The notes under the pieces are model-generated. The model did not search any database. It saw nothing but the letters and a program-made list of their open reading frames with translations, and was not told where the DNA came from. 64,000 nt of DNA, taken from contig NZ_CP159826.1 of assembly GCF_047729875.1 (NCBI RefSeq), positions 62,001-126,000 of the forward strand, in the 5' to 3' direction. Positions 43,783 to 52,586 of this stretch are shown piece after piece. The number at the start of each line of letters is the position of its first letter. The stretch's first letter is position 1. The stretch comes from Marimicrobium sp913061115 (GTDB lineage: Bacteria; Pseudomonadota; Gammaproteobacteria; Pseudomonadales; Halieaceae). The position numbers and the translations under genes were made by a program.

Positions 43783-45072
43783 GTGAATAGCAAAGATCTA
43801 ATCAAGTATCTTAAGAGATCGTTTGTCTCGGGTATGTCTAAAAATCTCGTAGTAATCCTTTCGACTCTTATTTTACTTCCGTTGATAATTCGCGAGATTG
43901 GTATGAATGTATACGGACTGGTAACAATGCCCATGATATTTGGAGGGCTGGTTGTTGTTGCAGATTTCGGTATCTCAAAGTCGATAACCTTTAGGTTGGG
44001 TCGGCGACAGCGAGATTCCGAAATTGGGGAAATTATCAGTAGTGGACTCGTAATAAATGGGGCAATTTTATTCATTCTGGGGATCATTATTGCTGTTGCC
44101 ATTTTTCTCAACGTTCAGCCATTCGGCTCAAAGCTGAATATAACCCAGGCCTTAAGTAATCAAATAGTGCTGACAGGTTATCTGGTGTTTGCCGCGACGC
44201 TCATGAATAACTTTTTAACGGCGATTATGGGGGCGTTTTACTTACAACATTATGTCAATGTAGGTTTCGCAATTTCTTCTGTGAGTCTCAATTTGTCGAT
44301 ATATGCCTTTTGCCTACTAACGGATTCGGTGGAGTTGATTATCTTGGCTCCTTTGGTAGCGTATCTAGTTGTGGGCAGCTACTACATGTACGTGGTCAAA
44401 ACCCGAACGGACGCAAGGCTGGGTGCAACGAGTAAAAGTGACTTGCTGAATGCGGTTTTGATATCGGTTGGGTTTTTCAAAATAAGTATGGTGAGCTCCA
44501 TAGTTCTTCCAGCAAATAAATATCTCCTGATATTTCTATCGGGTAGTCCCACCGCACTTGCTATCTTTGATCTGTCGCTAAAGATAGCGCAAATGGCTTC
44601 CTCCATGCTAAATACAATCTCTCAACCACTGTTCGCGGTTTTTTCAAGTAGCGCTCTTGAGAAAGGCAAGGTCTATTTTTATGCTATTCGCGTGTCAGGA
44701 ATCATTTTTTTGGGTTATGTCATAGGTCTATCAGCCTACTTCTATATTGGTCCGGAGATTGCTAAATACGTATCTGCTGAAAGTGCCGTGTCAATATACA
44801 AACTTAGTTTCACTCTGATTTTTGGCCTAGGGGGGTATGCATGTGCGGAGCCCGTCTACCAAGCGATGCTCGGACGGGGTCAATTAAAAATAGCATTGCA
44901 GCTCAAACTTCTTATACCACTTTTCAATATTTTGATTCTTGCACTAATATATTCCGAAAATACGCTTACCAGTATTGTGTATAGCTATGCTGCAGCAGTT
45001 TTTTCCGCAGGAGTTGTAGCAATATTATATTTCCTCACATATTTTCTTCGTGGCCACAGTAAGGCAATATGA
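43783..45072 (+). CDS. Wzx-type polysaccharide flippase (MATE/MOP superfamily)
   Basis: This 429-residue membrane protein has about twelve to fourteen hydrophobic helices. It would flip the lipid-linked repeat unit across the inner membrane. Segments such as SKNLVVILSTLILLPLIIREIG near the N-terminus and ADFGISKSITFRLGRRQR match the PST-family pattern. The start is GTG at 43783 after CATAGGGCAATAA. The DNA from here to about 49 kb is much more AT-rich than 30-42 kb. It overlaps the next gene by 4 bp. Confidence 0.85.
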   Translation: MNSKDLIKYLKRSFVSGMSKNLVVILSTLILLPLIIREIGMNVYGLVTMPMIFGGLVVVADFGISKSITFRLGRRQRDSEIGEIISSGLVINGAILFILGIIIAVAIFLNVQPFGSKLNITQALSNQIVLTGYLVFAATLMNNFLTAIMGAFYLQHYVNVGFAISSVSLNLSIYAFCLLTDSVELIILAPLVAYLVVGSYYMYVVKTRTDARLGATSKSDLLNAVLISVGFFKISMVSSIVLPANKYLLIFLSGSPTALAIFDLSLKIAQMASSMLNTISQPLFAVFSSSALEKGKVYFYAIRVSGIIFLGYVIGLSAYFYIGPEIAKYVSAESAVSIYKLSFTLIFGLGGYACAEPVYQAMLGRGQLKIALQLKLLIPLFNILILALIYSENTLTSIVYSYAAAVFSAGVVAILYFLTYFLRGHSKAI

Positions 45073-46397
45073 CAATTTTTTTGCTTCTTACTGTCTTGGC
45101 TATGGTTGCATATCTTGGTGTTACGCGTCCTACTCTGTTAGTCATATTCTATTTGCTAGCGTCGACAAAGTTCTTGGGTTTTTATGATTTAGGTCTTCTC
45201 GTATACAGCGGGATTGATCTTGGGTTTCCGAGCGTTAATTTATGTGTGGGTGTATTAGCAGCGATTTCAGTTCGTTCGCTTAAGATATCAAAAAAAATAT
45301 TCTTCTTATCTTGCGTTCTTTTTTTGCTAATAGTATGGGGGGTTGCAAGTCCATACTTTCTGGGATATCAGTCGTTTCTTTATTCTGTCATAGCTGCAAA
45401 GCAGTTTATGTACTTCCTTTTCATGTGGTATGTAATCGTGAAAAAGTCGCATATCGATGAAATGGTAATCCTCAGATTTGCTAAATGGCTTGGAGTCTAT
45501 CTCGCAGTAGTTAGTATCTTTTATGCGGTCCTGAATATAGGCCCACCATTCTACAGTATGATGGGTGGGCAGGATCGGGTTGCATATTCTGGATCTCTAT
45601 CGATTTTTCGCGTGTATTTTCCGACCTATATAAGCCTTTCCATTTTTATCTTTTATGCAGAATGGTCTGAGCGCAGGATAACTGGACGCTCCTTCTTGAT
45701 TTGGACAGTGGTTTTGTATTGCGGGGTTCTTCTATCGGGATATCTCGCACTGAGCCTTACGACGGCGCTGGGAATTGGCATACTGTTTAGTCTTGATGGC
45801 CATACGCGCCGCCAGATCATACAGAATCTCATTGTACGGCCGTTCATGATTGCGCTTATCGGAGTAGTTGTCGTCTTTTCTTCTGAAACTTTGAGGAGTT
45901 CAGTGGAGCAAAAAATGACATCCGTTTTGGCGGGCACAGATGTCGCTCTCACTAGTAGGGATAGATACAACGAGTTTCGATGGAGGGCAATCGACGAAAG
46001 GCCCTTGTTGGGGTACGGGTTTCTACATAAGTCGTCGACCTTAACGGCCGATATTGGTATGAACGCAAATAACCGTTTTATGGAAAGTCTTGGGGTGATA
46101 GATTCAGGATATGTAGATCTGCTGACTCGTTTCGGGTACTTGGGCACCACAGTCTATTTGGCCGCCTTTGGATTATTTTTGTTGCGGATATTTAAAGCGG
46201 GTGCGAAAGATAACGTGCTGACTTTTGCGATGGCCATATTTTTATTCCAATACTATGCTATTAACTATACTTGGTCAGTGTTCAGCTACGCACATGGGAT
46301 CATTCCTATGTCGTTAGCTCTCTTTCTAATTCTTTCGTGTCGGGAGAAGAAATCTGCAGAGCAAAAATTTAGTGAACTATCTCGATCTACTTCGTAG
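45069..46397 (+). CDS. Wzy-type O-antigen/EPS polymerase
   Basis: This 442-residue membrane protein has about eleven hydrophobic segments and a large loop with SRDRYNEFRWRAIDERPLLGYGF at about 297-319, a pattern of Wzy/O-antigen ligase superfamily members. Its ATG overlaps the Wzx stop in ATGA. It probably links the repeat units delivered by Wzx on the periplasmic face. Sequence conservation of this family is low, so the call rests on topology and neighbours. Confidence 0.75.
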   Translation: MTIFLLLTVLAMVAYLGVTRPTLLVIFYLLASTKFLGFYDLGLLVYSGIDLGFPSVNLCVGVLAAISVRSLKISKKIFFLSCVLFLLIVWGVASPYFLGYQSFLYSVIAAKQFMYFLFMWYVIVKKSHIDEMVILRFAKWLGVYLAVVSIFYAVLNIGPPFYSMMGGQDRVAYSGSLSIFRVYFPTYISLSIFIFYAEWSERRITGRSFLIWTVVLYCGVLLSGYLALSLTTALGIGILFSLDGHTRRQIIQNLIVRPFMIALIGVVVVFSSETLRSSVEQKMTSVLAGTDVALTSRDRYNEFRWRAIDERPLLGYGFLHKSSTLTADIGMNANNRFMESLGVIDSGYVDLLTRFGYLGTTVYLAAFGLFLLRIFKAGAKDNVLTFAMAIFLFQYYAINYTWSVFSYAHGIIPMSLALFLILSCREKKSAEQKFSELSRSTS

Positions 46398-46657
46398 CGA
46401 CTTGCAACAAGCTAGAAAAAAAACACAAAATTAGGATTTTTCGTCGTTTTGGATATTTCTCACACTTCTATTTTCTTCTCGAGCCTGCCGAGTCCAGACA
46501 AGCTGACACAGAATGCATATGTGGAGAGCTTCAATTGAAAATTCAGAGATTGTTGTTTGAACTTGAATTGGTTCATGAGCCTTGATTATGCTCGTGGCGA
46601 AATCGAGAACTTGGAGGGTTCACTCAAGTCATGTGAGACCGCACTGCTCATTAGGGT

Positions 46658-46679
46658 AAAAAACCCCCGGCGGTTTTTT
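46658..46679 (+). terminator. Intrinsic terminator between wzy and the second part of the cluster
   Basis: AAAAAACC (46658-46665) and GGTTTTTT (46672-46679) pair around a GC-rich centre CCCGGC and the hairpin ends in a T-run. No gene was supported in 46398-46657. The genes from 46837 probably have their own promoter. Confidence 0.65.
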
Positions 46680-46695
46680 CCCGGGAGGCGGCTTA

Positions 46696-46785
46696 ATGAA
46701 GAAATTCTCACAGCAGGTATGGCACTGGCTAAGGGGTACGGTCAGACGAAGTCGCTATACGTATCCTTGGGTTTCCGAAGCTTAG
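46696..46785 (+). CDS. Possible small protein (29 aa) with strong ribosome-binding site
   Basis: This short frame MKKFSQQVWHWLRGTVRRSR...WVSEA is preceded by GGGAGGCGGCTTA, a strong Shine-Dalgarno at good spacing. It is basic and Trp-rich. No homologue was recognised. It could be a leader peptide before the gene at 46837, or the chance remainder of a decayed gene. Confidence 0.3.
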   Translation: MKKFSQQVWHWLRGTVRRSRYTYPWVSEA

Positions 46786-46836
46786 GTTAGAAATTTAAAT
46801 AACCCACTAATGAGTTAGTAATCTTATAGAGGCAAA

Positions 46837-47496
46837 ATGAAAGAGTTTATATTTATTTGCAAAGAAATATGGAAAGGACACACAATTCTTAGAGCTTTTC
46901 TAAATTTGAGATTATCCACGGAAATGCTACGCGGTCTTATAATTGACATTGGTGGTGGCAGAAACTCTGACTATATCCAGTTCATGGAAAAGGAAAAATC
47001 AGTGAGTCTGGAAAGTTTTGATCCTAAATCCGGTCAATCGATTAACTTCGAAGTCGACAACCTTCCGGCTGAAAACTCGAGCTATGATACTGTGCTTTTT
47101 CTAAATGTAATGGAGCATATATACAACCACAAACATATCGTTAACGAGGTTTATAGAATATCGAGAGAGGGTGGTGTCGTGATTGGTTTTGTGCCATTTA
47201 TGATGTGGTACCACGCGGATCCCTCTGACTACTTCAGATACACACACGAATGCTTAGAAAGAATATTTAAAGAGGCTGGTGTCGATTCATATGAGATTGA
47301 ATCGATTTCAAGAGGGCCCTTTACTGTCGCCAGCCATTTTTTTCTGTGGCCTTTACCTCGCGTTTTGAGGGTGCCTATGTATCTGCCATTCCACCTATTG
47401 GACGGGATATTTTTGCGGCTGAGACCTGCGCACAAAGATCGGTATGCTCTTGGCTATTTCTTTAAACTAAAAAAAATGCCGGTGGTGCGAATTTGA
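46837..47496 (+). CDS. Class I SAM-dependent methyltransferase
   Basis: This 219-residue protein has a motif I variant LIIDIGGGRNSDYI (about 34-47), then YDTVLFLNVMEHIYNHKHIVNEVYRISREGGVVIGFVPF (motifs II-III) and a late hydrophobic region that may rest on the membrane. Such enzymes in polysaccharide clusters methylate sugars of the repeat unit; the acceptor is unknown. ATG with GAGG seven bases upstream. It opens a nine-kilobase run of same-strand genes. Confidence 0.85.
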   Translation: MKEFIFICKEIWKGHTILRAFLNLRLSTEMLRGLIIDIGGGRNSDYIQFMEKEKSVSLESFDPKSGQSINFEVDNLPAENSSYDTVLFLNVMEHIYNHKHIVNEVYRISREGGVVIGFVPFMMWYHADPSDYFRYTHECLERIFKEAGVDSYEIESISRGPFTVASHFFLWPLPRVLRVPMYLPFHLLDGIFLRLRPAHKDRYALGYFFKLKKMPVVRI

Positions 47497-47512
47497 TTTT
47501 GGATGACGAAAG

Positions 47513-48592
47513 ATGAAAATTCTTTACATATTATCTTCGTATAATATATACGGTGGTACTCCCAAAAAAACATTGGACTTGATGCGATGTTTTGGTGACA
47601 GGTCATCTTTGTATGTTTACGGCAATGGTGGCGCTGAGTTCAAAGATCTATTTTGTGAAACTGGTGCGAACATAGTCGATGGTAATCATGGAAATAGCGT
47701 TTATGCGCACTTTAGGTCCCTCATAAGGCTGGTTGATGATAATGAGATAGAGATTATTCACACTCAGTTCTCAATGGGAGAAACTCTCGCTTTTCTAGTA
47801 AAGTTATGTCGGCCTAGGGTAAAAGTTGTAAATGCTTTCGTTGGGCCTTTTTCGGCGGGCTATTTTAAGAGAAAACTACTTTCGCTGATCTACAGGAGAG
47901 TGGATGCATTTGTCTATGTTTCTAACTATGTAAAAAATGAAAAGCAAGCCCAGTTTCCGATTCTTCGCTCTAAGCGTGGAGAAATTATCTACAATGGGAC
48001 AGAAATTCGTACGAGTTCTAATTGTGTTGCACCCTCGCCAGAAAAAATTGTTCTTTTTGACGTAGCTGGCTTGGTTGATTGGAAAAATATTCGTGTCCTA
48101 ATTGAGGCGCTTAACATACTGGTCAACGTAGAGAATATAACAAGGCTGCATTTAAATGTTGCTGGAGATGGTCCGGAGAGGGGCGTCTTGGAGCAATTGG
48201 CAGATAGATACAATCTGAGTGAACATGTTTCATTACTTGGCTATCAAACGAACATTGGTGATTTGTTAGATGTCACCGACATATACCTGCACCCAGCCTA
48301 TGCGGAGGGTTTTGGTATCGCGGTGGCAGAAGCGATGATGGTGGGTAAGCCCCTCATTGTTTCGAATGCAGGCGCGTTATCGGAACTTATAGAGAATGGA
48401 GTCTCTGGTTTAGTTGTTGATCCCCATGATCATAAAGCATGGGCCGAAGCGATAAAGAGTCTTATTGAAAACCCTTCTCAAGCGGCATTGTTTGCACAGA
48501 ATGCAGAAGAACGTGCAAAAAAACTGTTTAGCGTAAAGACGTTTGTAGAAAATTACGAAAATCTCTATCTCTCGTTGATTGCAGGCAGATGA
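47513..48592 (+). CDS. Glycosyltransferase family 4 protein
   Basis: This 359-residue GT-B enzyme opens KILYILSSYNIYGGTPKKTLDLM (the GGT loop), has the mid-protein VVNAFVGPFSAGYF, and the donor-site HPAYAEGFGIAVAEAMMVGKPLIVSNAGALSELIENG with E-x7-E. It is retaining in stereochemistry by family. Donor and acceptor are unknown. Composition is AT-rich like its neighbours. Confidence 0.9.
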   Translation: MKILYILSSYNIYGGTPKKTLDLMRCFGDRSSLYVYGNGGAEFKDLFCETGANIVDGNHGNSVYAHFRSLIRLVDDNEIEIIHTQFSMGETLAFLVKLCRPRVKVVNAFVGPFSAGYFKRKLLSLIYRRVDAFVYVSNYVKNEKQAQFPILRSKRGEIIYNGTEIRTSSNCVAPSPEKIVLFDVAGLVDWKNIRVLIEALNILVNVENITRLHLNVAGDGPERGVLEQLADRYNLSEHVSLLGYQTNIGDLLDVTDIYLHPAYAEGFGIAVAEAMMVGKPLIVSNAGALSELIENGVSGLVVDPHDHKAWAEAIKSLIENPSQAALFAQNAEERAKKLFSVKTFVENYENLYLSLIAGR

Positions 48593-48665
48593 GTCGGGTG
48601 TTGTTCCTTGGATGCAATCTAATTTTTGCGCAATACAGGGTTTTCTCGGTGTGCCGGATTTACGT

Positions 48666-49838
48666 ATGAAAGCATCCAGTCAGGATGAAAAACCTCGCGT
48701 GCTCATTTTTCACCCGGCGTTGGCGCCTTACCGTCTTGATCTGTTTAACGCGTTTGGCGAAGTGTTCAATCTTAAGATTGTTTTTCTTAGAAAAAACCTT
48801 CTCAACCAAAAGTTTGATCAAAAGGCGTTGCTGGGTAAGCTGAATGTGGAGCATAGCTTTCTTGCGAAGGGGGTTACACTGCGTGGGCAAAGTTTTCGAC
48901 TTGGCGCCAGCAGAGAAATTCGCGAGTTTTCCCCTGATATTGTTATAACTCCAGAATATTCAATGATTACAGCATCGGTGTGCTTATGCCGCGTGCTGCT
49001 GCGTAGACGCTTTGCCCAGGTGGTGTGGAGTGACGATAACTCTGAGTCATCATTACGAGATAGTTATTCAAGAAAGCTTCTTCGATATCTAATTATTCCA
49101 AGAGTTCAAGGAGTGATATTGATCTCTGAGGAGGCGATTAGCGACTACCGAAGTCGACATAACTGCAGGGCGTTGATGGCAGCCGTACCGATTATTCGTG
49201 AGGAAAAACTATATGTGGAGGAGTTGGAGGCATCTAGTGGCCAAGTCGAGCAACTGATTCGAAAGTATTCACTAAGTGGTCGAAAGGTTTTGCTTTTTGT
49301 GGGGCGTCTAGCCAGGGAAAAGCGTATAGATCGATTGATCCGCGCTTATGCGGATATATTATCCAAGAACGAGAGATTGAGCTTAGTGTTGGTAGGGGAT
49401 GGCCCGTTGCGTGAAGAACTGGAATTACTTGCCAAGGAATTGGGCATAGACCAACACGTGGTTTTTCCGGGGCGACAGGAGCATGAATTTCTTGCGGCGT
49501 GGTACCGCGTCGGTGGAGTTTTTGTGCTGCCCTCAGAATCCGAACTATTTGGAGCGGTTGTCAATGAGGCACTTTTGGCTGGAATGCCTGTTATCTGTTC
49601 AAACAAAGCTGGGGCTAGAGTGCTAATTCAGCACAAAAAAAGTGGAGTAGTGGTTGATGCGGCTAACTTCGGAGAGCTAAAGGGTGCCGTTTTAGAGTAC
49701 TTGAGGCATTGCGCTCCTGTATCGAACGAAAATGTTACCAGACTCAGGCCGAGCCTGATGACCGCTGAGTTCAACGCCGGGGTAGATCAGGTCCGTTGTC
49801 TCGTCGAAAAAATATCGGCTGGCAGAATAGAGCGATGA
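48666..49838 (+). CDS. Glycosyltransferase family 4 protein
   Basis: This 390-residue GT-B enzyme begins (ATG at 48666) MKASSQDEKPRVLIFHPALA. The donor site is LPSESELFGAVVNEALLAGMPVICSNKAGARVLIQ, including the E-x7-E pattern. The frame is open 29 codons further upstream (TTG at 48579, ATG at 48612), but those residues do not look like the usual N-terminus. Its stop overlaps the next start by 4 bp. Confidence 0.88.
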   Translation: MKASSQDEKPRVLIFHPALAPYRLDLFNAFGEVFNLKIVFLRKNLLNQKFDQKALLGKLNVEHSFLAKGVTLRGQSFRLGASREIREFSPDIVITPEYSMITASVCLCRVLLRRRFAQVVWSDDNSESSLRDSYSRKLLRYLIIPRVQGVILISEEAISDYRSRHNCRALMAAVPIIREEKLYVEELEASSGQVEQLIRKYSLSGRKVLLFVGRLAREKRIDRLIRAYADILSKNERLSLVLVGDGPLREELELLAKELGIDQHVVFPGRQEHEFLAAWYRVGGVFVLPSESELFGAVVNEALLAGMPVICSNKAGARVLIQHKKSGVVVDAANFGELKGAVLEYLRHCAPVSNENVTRLRPSLMTAEFNAGVDQVRCLVEKISAGRIER

Positions 49839-51217
49839 GTTCGCTTAACCAAGTAGACTCTGATGCTGGAGAGGCTGTTTTTTTGAAGCTTCTTTTTTCA
49901 AATCTAAACGCTGGTAACGTCCGTTACGCTGTAATGCGCAACGGCGACTCCCTGCCAATGAGTCTTGGAGGGAGTGATTTGGATATTTTATTTGATCCTT
50001 CGGAGCGGATAGCGGTTCTTCGTCACGTGAACGAGGCGATACGCCAAGCGGGAGGGACTGCTATTGGTTGTGCGGACACCATCGGGTTTACCAAAGTATT
50101 TGCATTTGGTCGGAGCGGGCAGTCTCCAGAGGATTGGTGGGGGGCTCGTTTGGATTTGTCATTTGGCTTTTTATTCTCTGGAAGTTCGGAGCTAATGGCC
50201 GGTCACGTGCTGACAACGCGTGTTGATACCAGAAATGATATCCCTATGTTGTCCGGAGATCTCGCTGCAACGATAGGTGTTATCAAGGAGGTGCTACATA
50301 ATAGTTCTATCCCATCTAGGTATGTTGAAACAGCTCGTCAGGGTGTACTCAGTAATTGGCCGCAATTGCGTTTGGACCTTGATCCAATGGGCCAGCCAGC
50401 CCTGTCTTTGTTAAGGGAACTGTGTTTAGACGAGTTCTCAAGTGCTGAAGTAACTTCCGTCTGTGCGCAGTTACGCAAAGACGTGAAAATGGCTTCGTTT
50501 CGCCGTTCTCCTGCACGCTACATGGGCTCGAGAGCGAAGTTTGAGTGGTCAAAGGTTCGCCGATACTTGAAACCACCCGGTGTGATGCTTGCGATGTTGG
50601 GGACCGATGGTGCTGGTAAGTCGACAATAATTTCAGCCGTTGAGCCAGTATTGGAGGCGGCAACACATGGTGATTTCACGGTCCAACATTTAAGACCAAC
50701 AGTTCTGCCTCCTTTATCCGGGTTTAAGGGGCAGCCCAATTCTCCACAGGGACCGGTAACTGACCCCCATGGCTCGGTACCGTCGGGAAAAGTGGGTTCG
50801 ATGTTTCGGATTCTTTATCTGGCTACGGACTATTTTTGGGGCTACTGGTTCTCTGTACGACCGAAGGTAGCAAAGAGCCCTGGAGTATATTTGTTTGATA
50901 GGTATGCATACGATATGTCGATGGACCCGATAAGGTTTCGCATAGCGTTACCTGGCTGGGTAATAAAATCGGTTGTTCGCCTTGTGCCCAAACCAGATAT
51001 TGTATTTTGCCTTGTAGGTGATCCGGGGCAGATAGCTGACCGAAAACGTGAATTACCGCTCAAAGAGGTCACCCGCCAGGTGGCGATGCTACGAGAATAT
51101 GCGGAGCATGAACCACGAGCAGTTTTGGTATCAACGGATGACTCGATAGATGACTCGCGAGATCAAGTATTGAACGCACTGCTTGAATACTGCGTCCGAG
51201 GAAAGCAAGTTGTCTAA
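49835..51217 (+). CDS. Nucleotidyltransferase-like / P-loop kinase two-domain protein
   Basis: This 460-residue protein has an N-terminal half with VRYAVMRNGDSLPMSLGGSDLDILFD, the GGSDxD-type pattern of nucleotidyltransferase-fold proteins. The C-terminal half has a P-loop GTDGAGKST and the thymidylate-kinase-like VYLFDRYAYDM ... DIVFCLVGDPGQIADRK. It resembles the dTMP-kinase-like proteins sometimes encoded in polysaccharide clusters; the substrate is unknown. It is coupled by ATGA overlap to the preceding glycosyltransferase and by an 8-bp overlap to the next gene, an APH-like kinase. Confidence 0.75.
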   Translation: MSSLNQVDSDAGEAVFLKLLFSNLNAGNVRYAVMRNGDSLPMSLGGSDLDILFDPSERIAVLRHVNEAIRQAGGTAIGCADTIGFTKVFAFGRSGQSPEDWWGARLDLSFGFLFSGSSELMAGHVLTTRVDTRNDIPMLSGDLAATIGVIKEVLHNSSIPSRYVETARQGVLSNWPQLRLDLDPMGQPALSLLRELCLDEFSSAEVTSVCAQLRKDVKMASFRRSPARYMGSRAKFEWSKVRRYLKPPGVMLAMLGTDGAGKSTIISAVEPVLEAATHGDFTVQHLRPTVLPPLSGFKGQPNSPQGPVTDPHGSVPSGKVGSMFRILYLATDYFWGYWFSVRPKVAKSPGVYLFDRYAYDMSMDPIRFRIALPGWVIKSVVRLVPKPDIVFCLVGDPGQIADRKRELPLKEVTRQVAMLREYAEHEPRAVLVSTDDSIDDSRDQVLNALLEYCVRGKQVV

Positions 51218-52586
51218 TAGTGAGGAAGACGCTGCACTTTTGGATTACCGTTTTGCCTGGCGGTGGTTACTTCCTTTATGCTTTGAGCACAAAAAAGAAC
51301 TATATGGTTTTACGGAAAAGGAAGTTGAGTTTTGGCAGTCGGCGCACCAGTATGATGCTTTTCCGTCAGAGCCGAACGGCGCAGAAGTATCAATCATCGT
51401 AGATAATCAGCTGCCGGAATTCATACAGAAAGACACCCTTGATAGGGTTGAATCCTACTGTGTTATGGGCTCAGCCGATGTTATAGCGGCTTGGGCTAGA
51501 TGGGATTCGGGAACATTTACCACCGTTCATGAATATGGGTTATTGGAGCCGAAAAATCCGCGACTTGCTGTACCTCTTGGGGATAGGCAGTGGACTAGCG
51601 AGGCACTTTCGTTACATCGCCCCGGCAGAATAATCGCGAGGGCGGCAATGTGTATGCTGAAATTGTGCTCTCAATTTGGGTTCGACAAACCACTACGCAA
51701 GAAGGTATTGCGTATAGCGGTAAAGGGCGCGGATGTCCTTCCGAGTGGGGCCTACTCATTGGGCTTGGATTTGGCCACATCAGCAGCTATGGGTGATTTC
51801 GCACTCTATTTTGGTGCGGAAGGTAAAAAAAGAAAAACCGTGATATTGCCCCTGGGTAGTGCTCAGACCTCGATATTGAAGTACGGCGAGTCCGTGGCTG
51901 CACGAAAATCGCTGCTAAACGAGGCAGCCGCATTGAAGTCTTTGAGCAATACAGCGCTGGTGACAAGAGTGCCCAGATTGCTGGAGCTAAGCAATGCCAA
52001 CGGTCAGGTGACGTTACATCAAAGCTACCGCGCTAGAGTTTGGGCCCCCGTGAGGCGCCTAAAAACTTCAGCTAGCGACTTACTGGCGGACTTGTCCAAG
52101 TTGAACAGGCAGGAGTTAGGCCTTGAGGAGGTTCTCTCAAAAATCGAAGCGCGATTTCCCCAAGGAATTAATAGCCAGCTTTCGGATGATGTGGCTGTGG
52201 TCAAAGCGCAACTGAATGTCCTCGCGGTTACAGGTCGCAGCATCATTGGACACCGAAGCCACGGTGATTTCGCTCCCTGGAATATCTCATGGACGAAACA
52301 GGGGCTATTTGTTTTTGATTGGGAAGATAGTAAGGAATGGGACGTGGCTTTGGGTGATGCGTTTTATTTGGTGGTTGCACCTGCCGTTCAGATCGCGGGC
52401 CGGCTTTCGATCAAGGACCTTGAAATGAGAGCGCTTTCATTTGGCCGTAAACTATCAGCGGCTGCTGGCTTGGGCATTGATGATATCAGAGTGTACTGGT
52501 CCTTATGGCTACTTGACCGTATGGGGATGCAGCCCCACGCAGTGTATTCACAGCTAATCGCACGGTTGGCTTCCACATGGAAGTGA
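51210..52586 (+). CDS. Aminoglycoside-phosphotransferase-like (APH/choline-kinase fold) protein
   Basis: This 458-residue protein has the catalytic loop HGDFAPWNI and the metal-binding FDWEDSKEWDVALGDAFY in its C-terminal third, matching APH-fold small-molecule kinases. The TTG at 51210 was chosen because GAGGA lies seven bases before it and it overlaps the previous stop by 8 bp; a TTG at 51183 is an alternative. Paired with the P-loop kinase before it, it may phosphorylate a sugar or other precursor for the surface polymer. The substrate is unknown. Confidence 0.75.
   Translation: MSNSEEDAALLDYRFAWRWLLPLCFEHKKELYGFTEKEVEFWQSAHQYDAFPSEPNGAEVSIIVDNQLPEFIQKDTLDRVESYCVMGSADVIAAWARWDSGTFTTVHEYGLLEPKNPRLAVPLGDRQWTSEALSLHRPGRIIARAAMCMLKLCSQFGFDKPLRKKVLRIAVKGADVLPSGAYSLGLDLATSAAMGDFALYFGAEGKKRKTVILPLGSAQTSILKYGESVAARKSLLNEAAALKSLSNTALVTRVPRLLELSNANGQVTLHQSYRARVWAPVRRLKTSASDLLADLSKLNRQELGLEEVLSKIEARFPQGINSQLSDDVAVVKAQLNVLAVTGRSIIGHRSHGDFAPWNISWTKQGLFVFDWEDSKEWDVALGDAFYLVVAPAVQIAGRLSIKDLEMRALSFGRKLSAAAGLGIDDIRVYWSLWLLDRMGMQPHAVYSQLIARLASTWK

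Noticed and set aside
46557..46790. 77-codon frame on the + strand after wzy
   Set aside because: It begins with TTG without a ribosome-binding site and runs through an intrinsic terminator; the composition is not protein-like.
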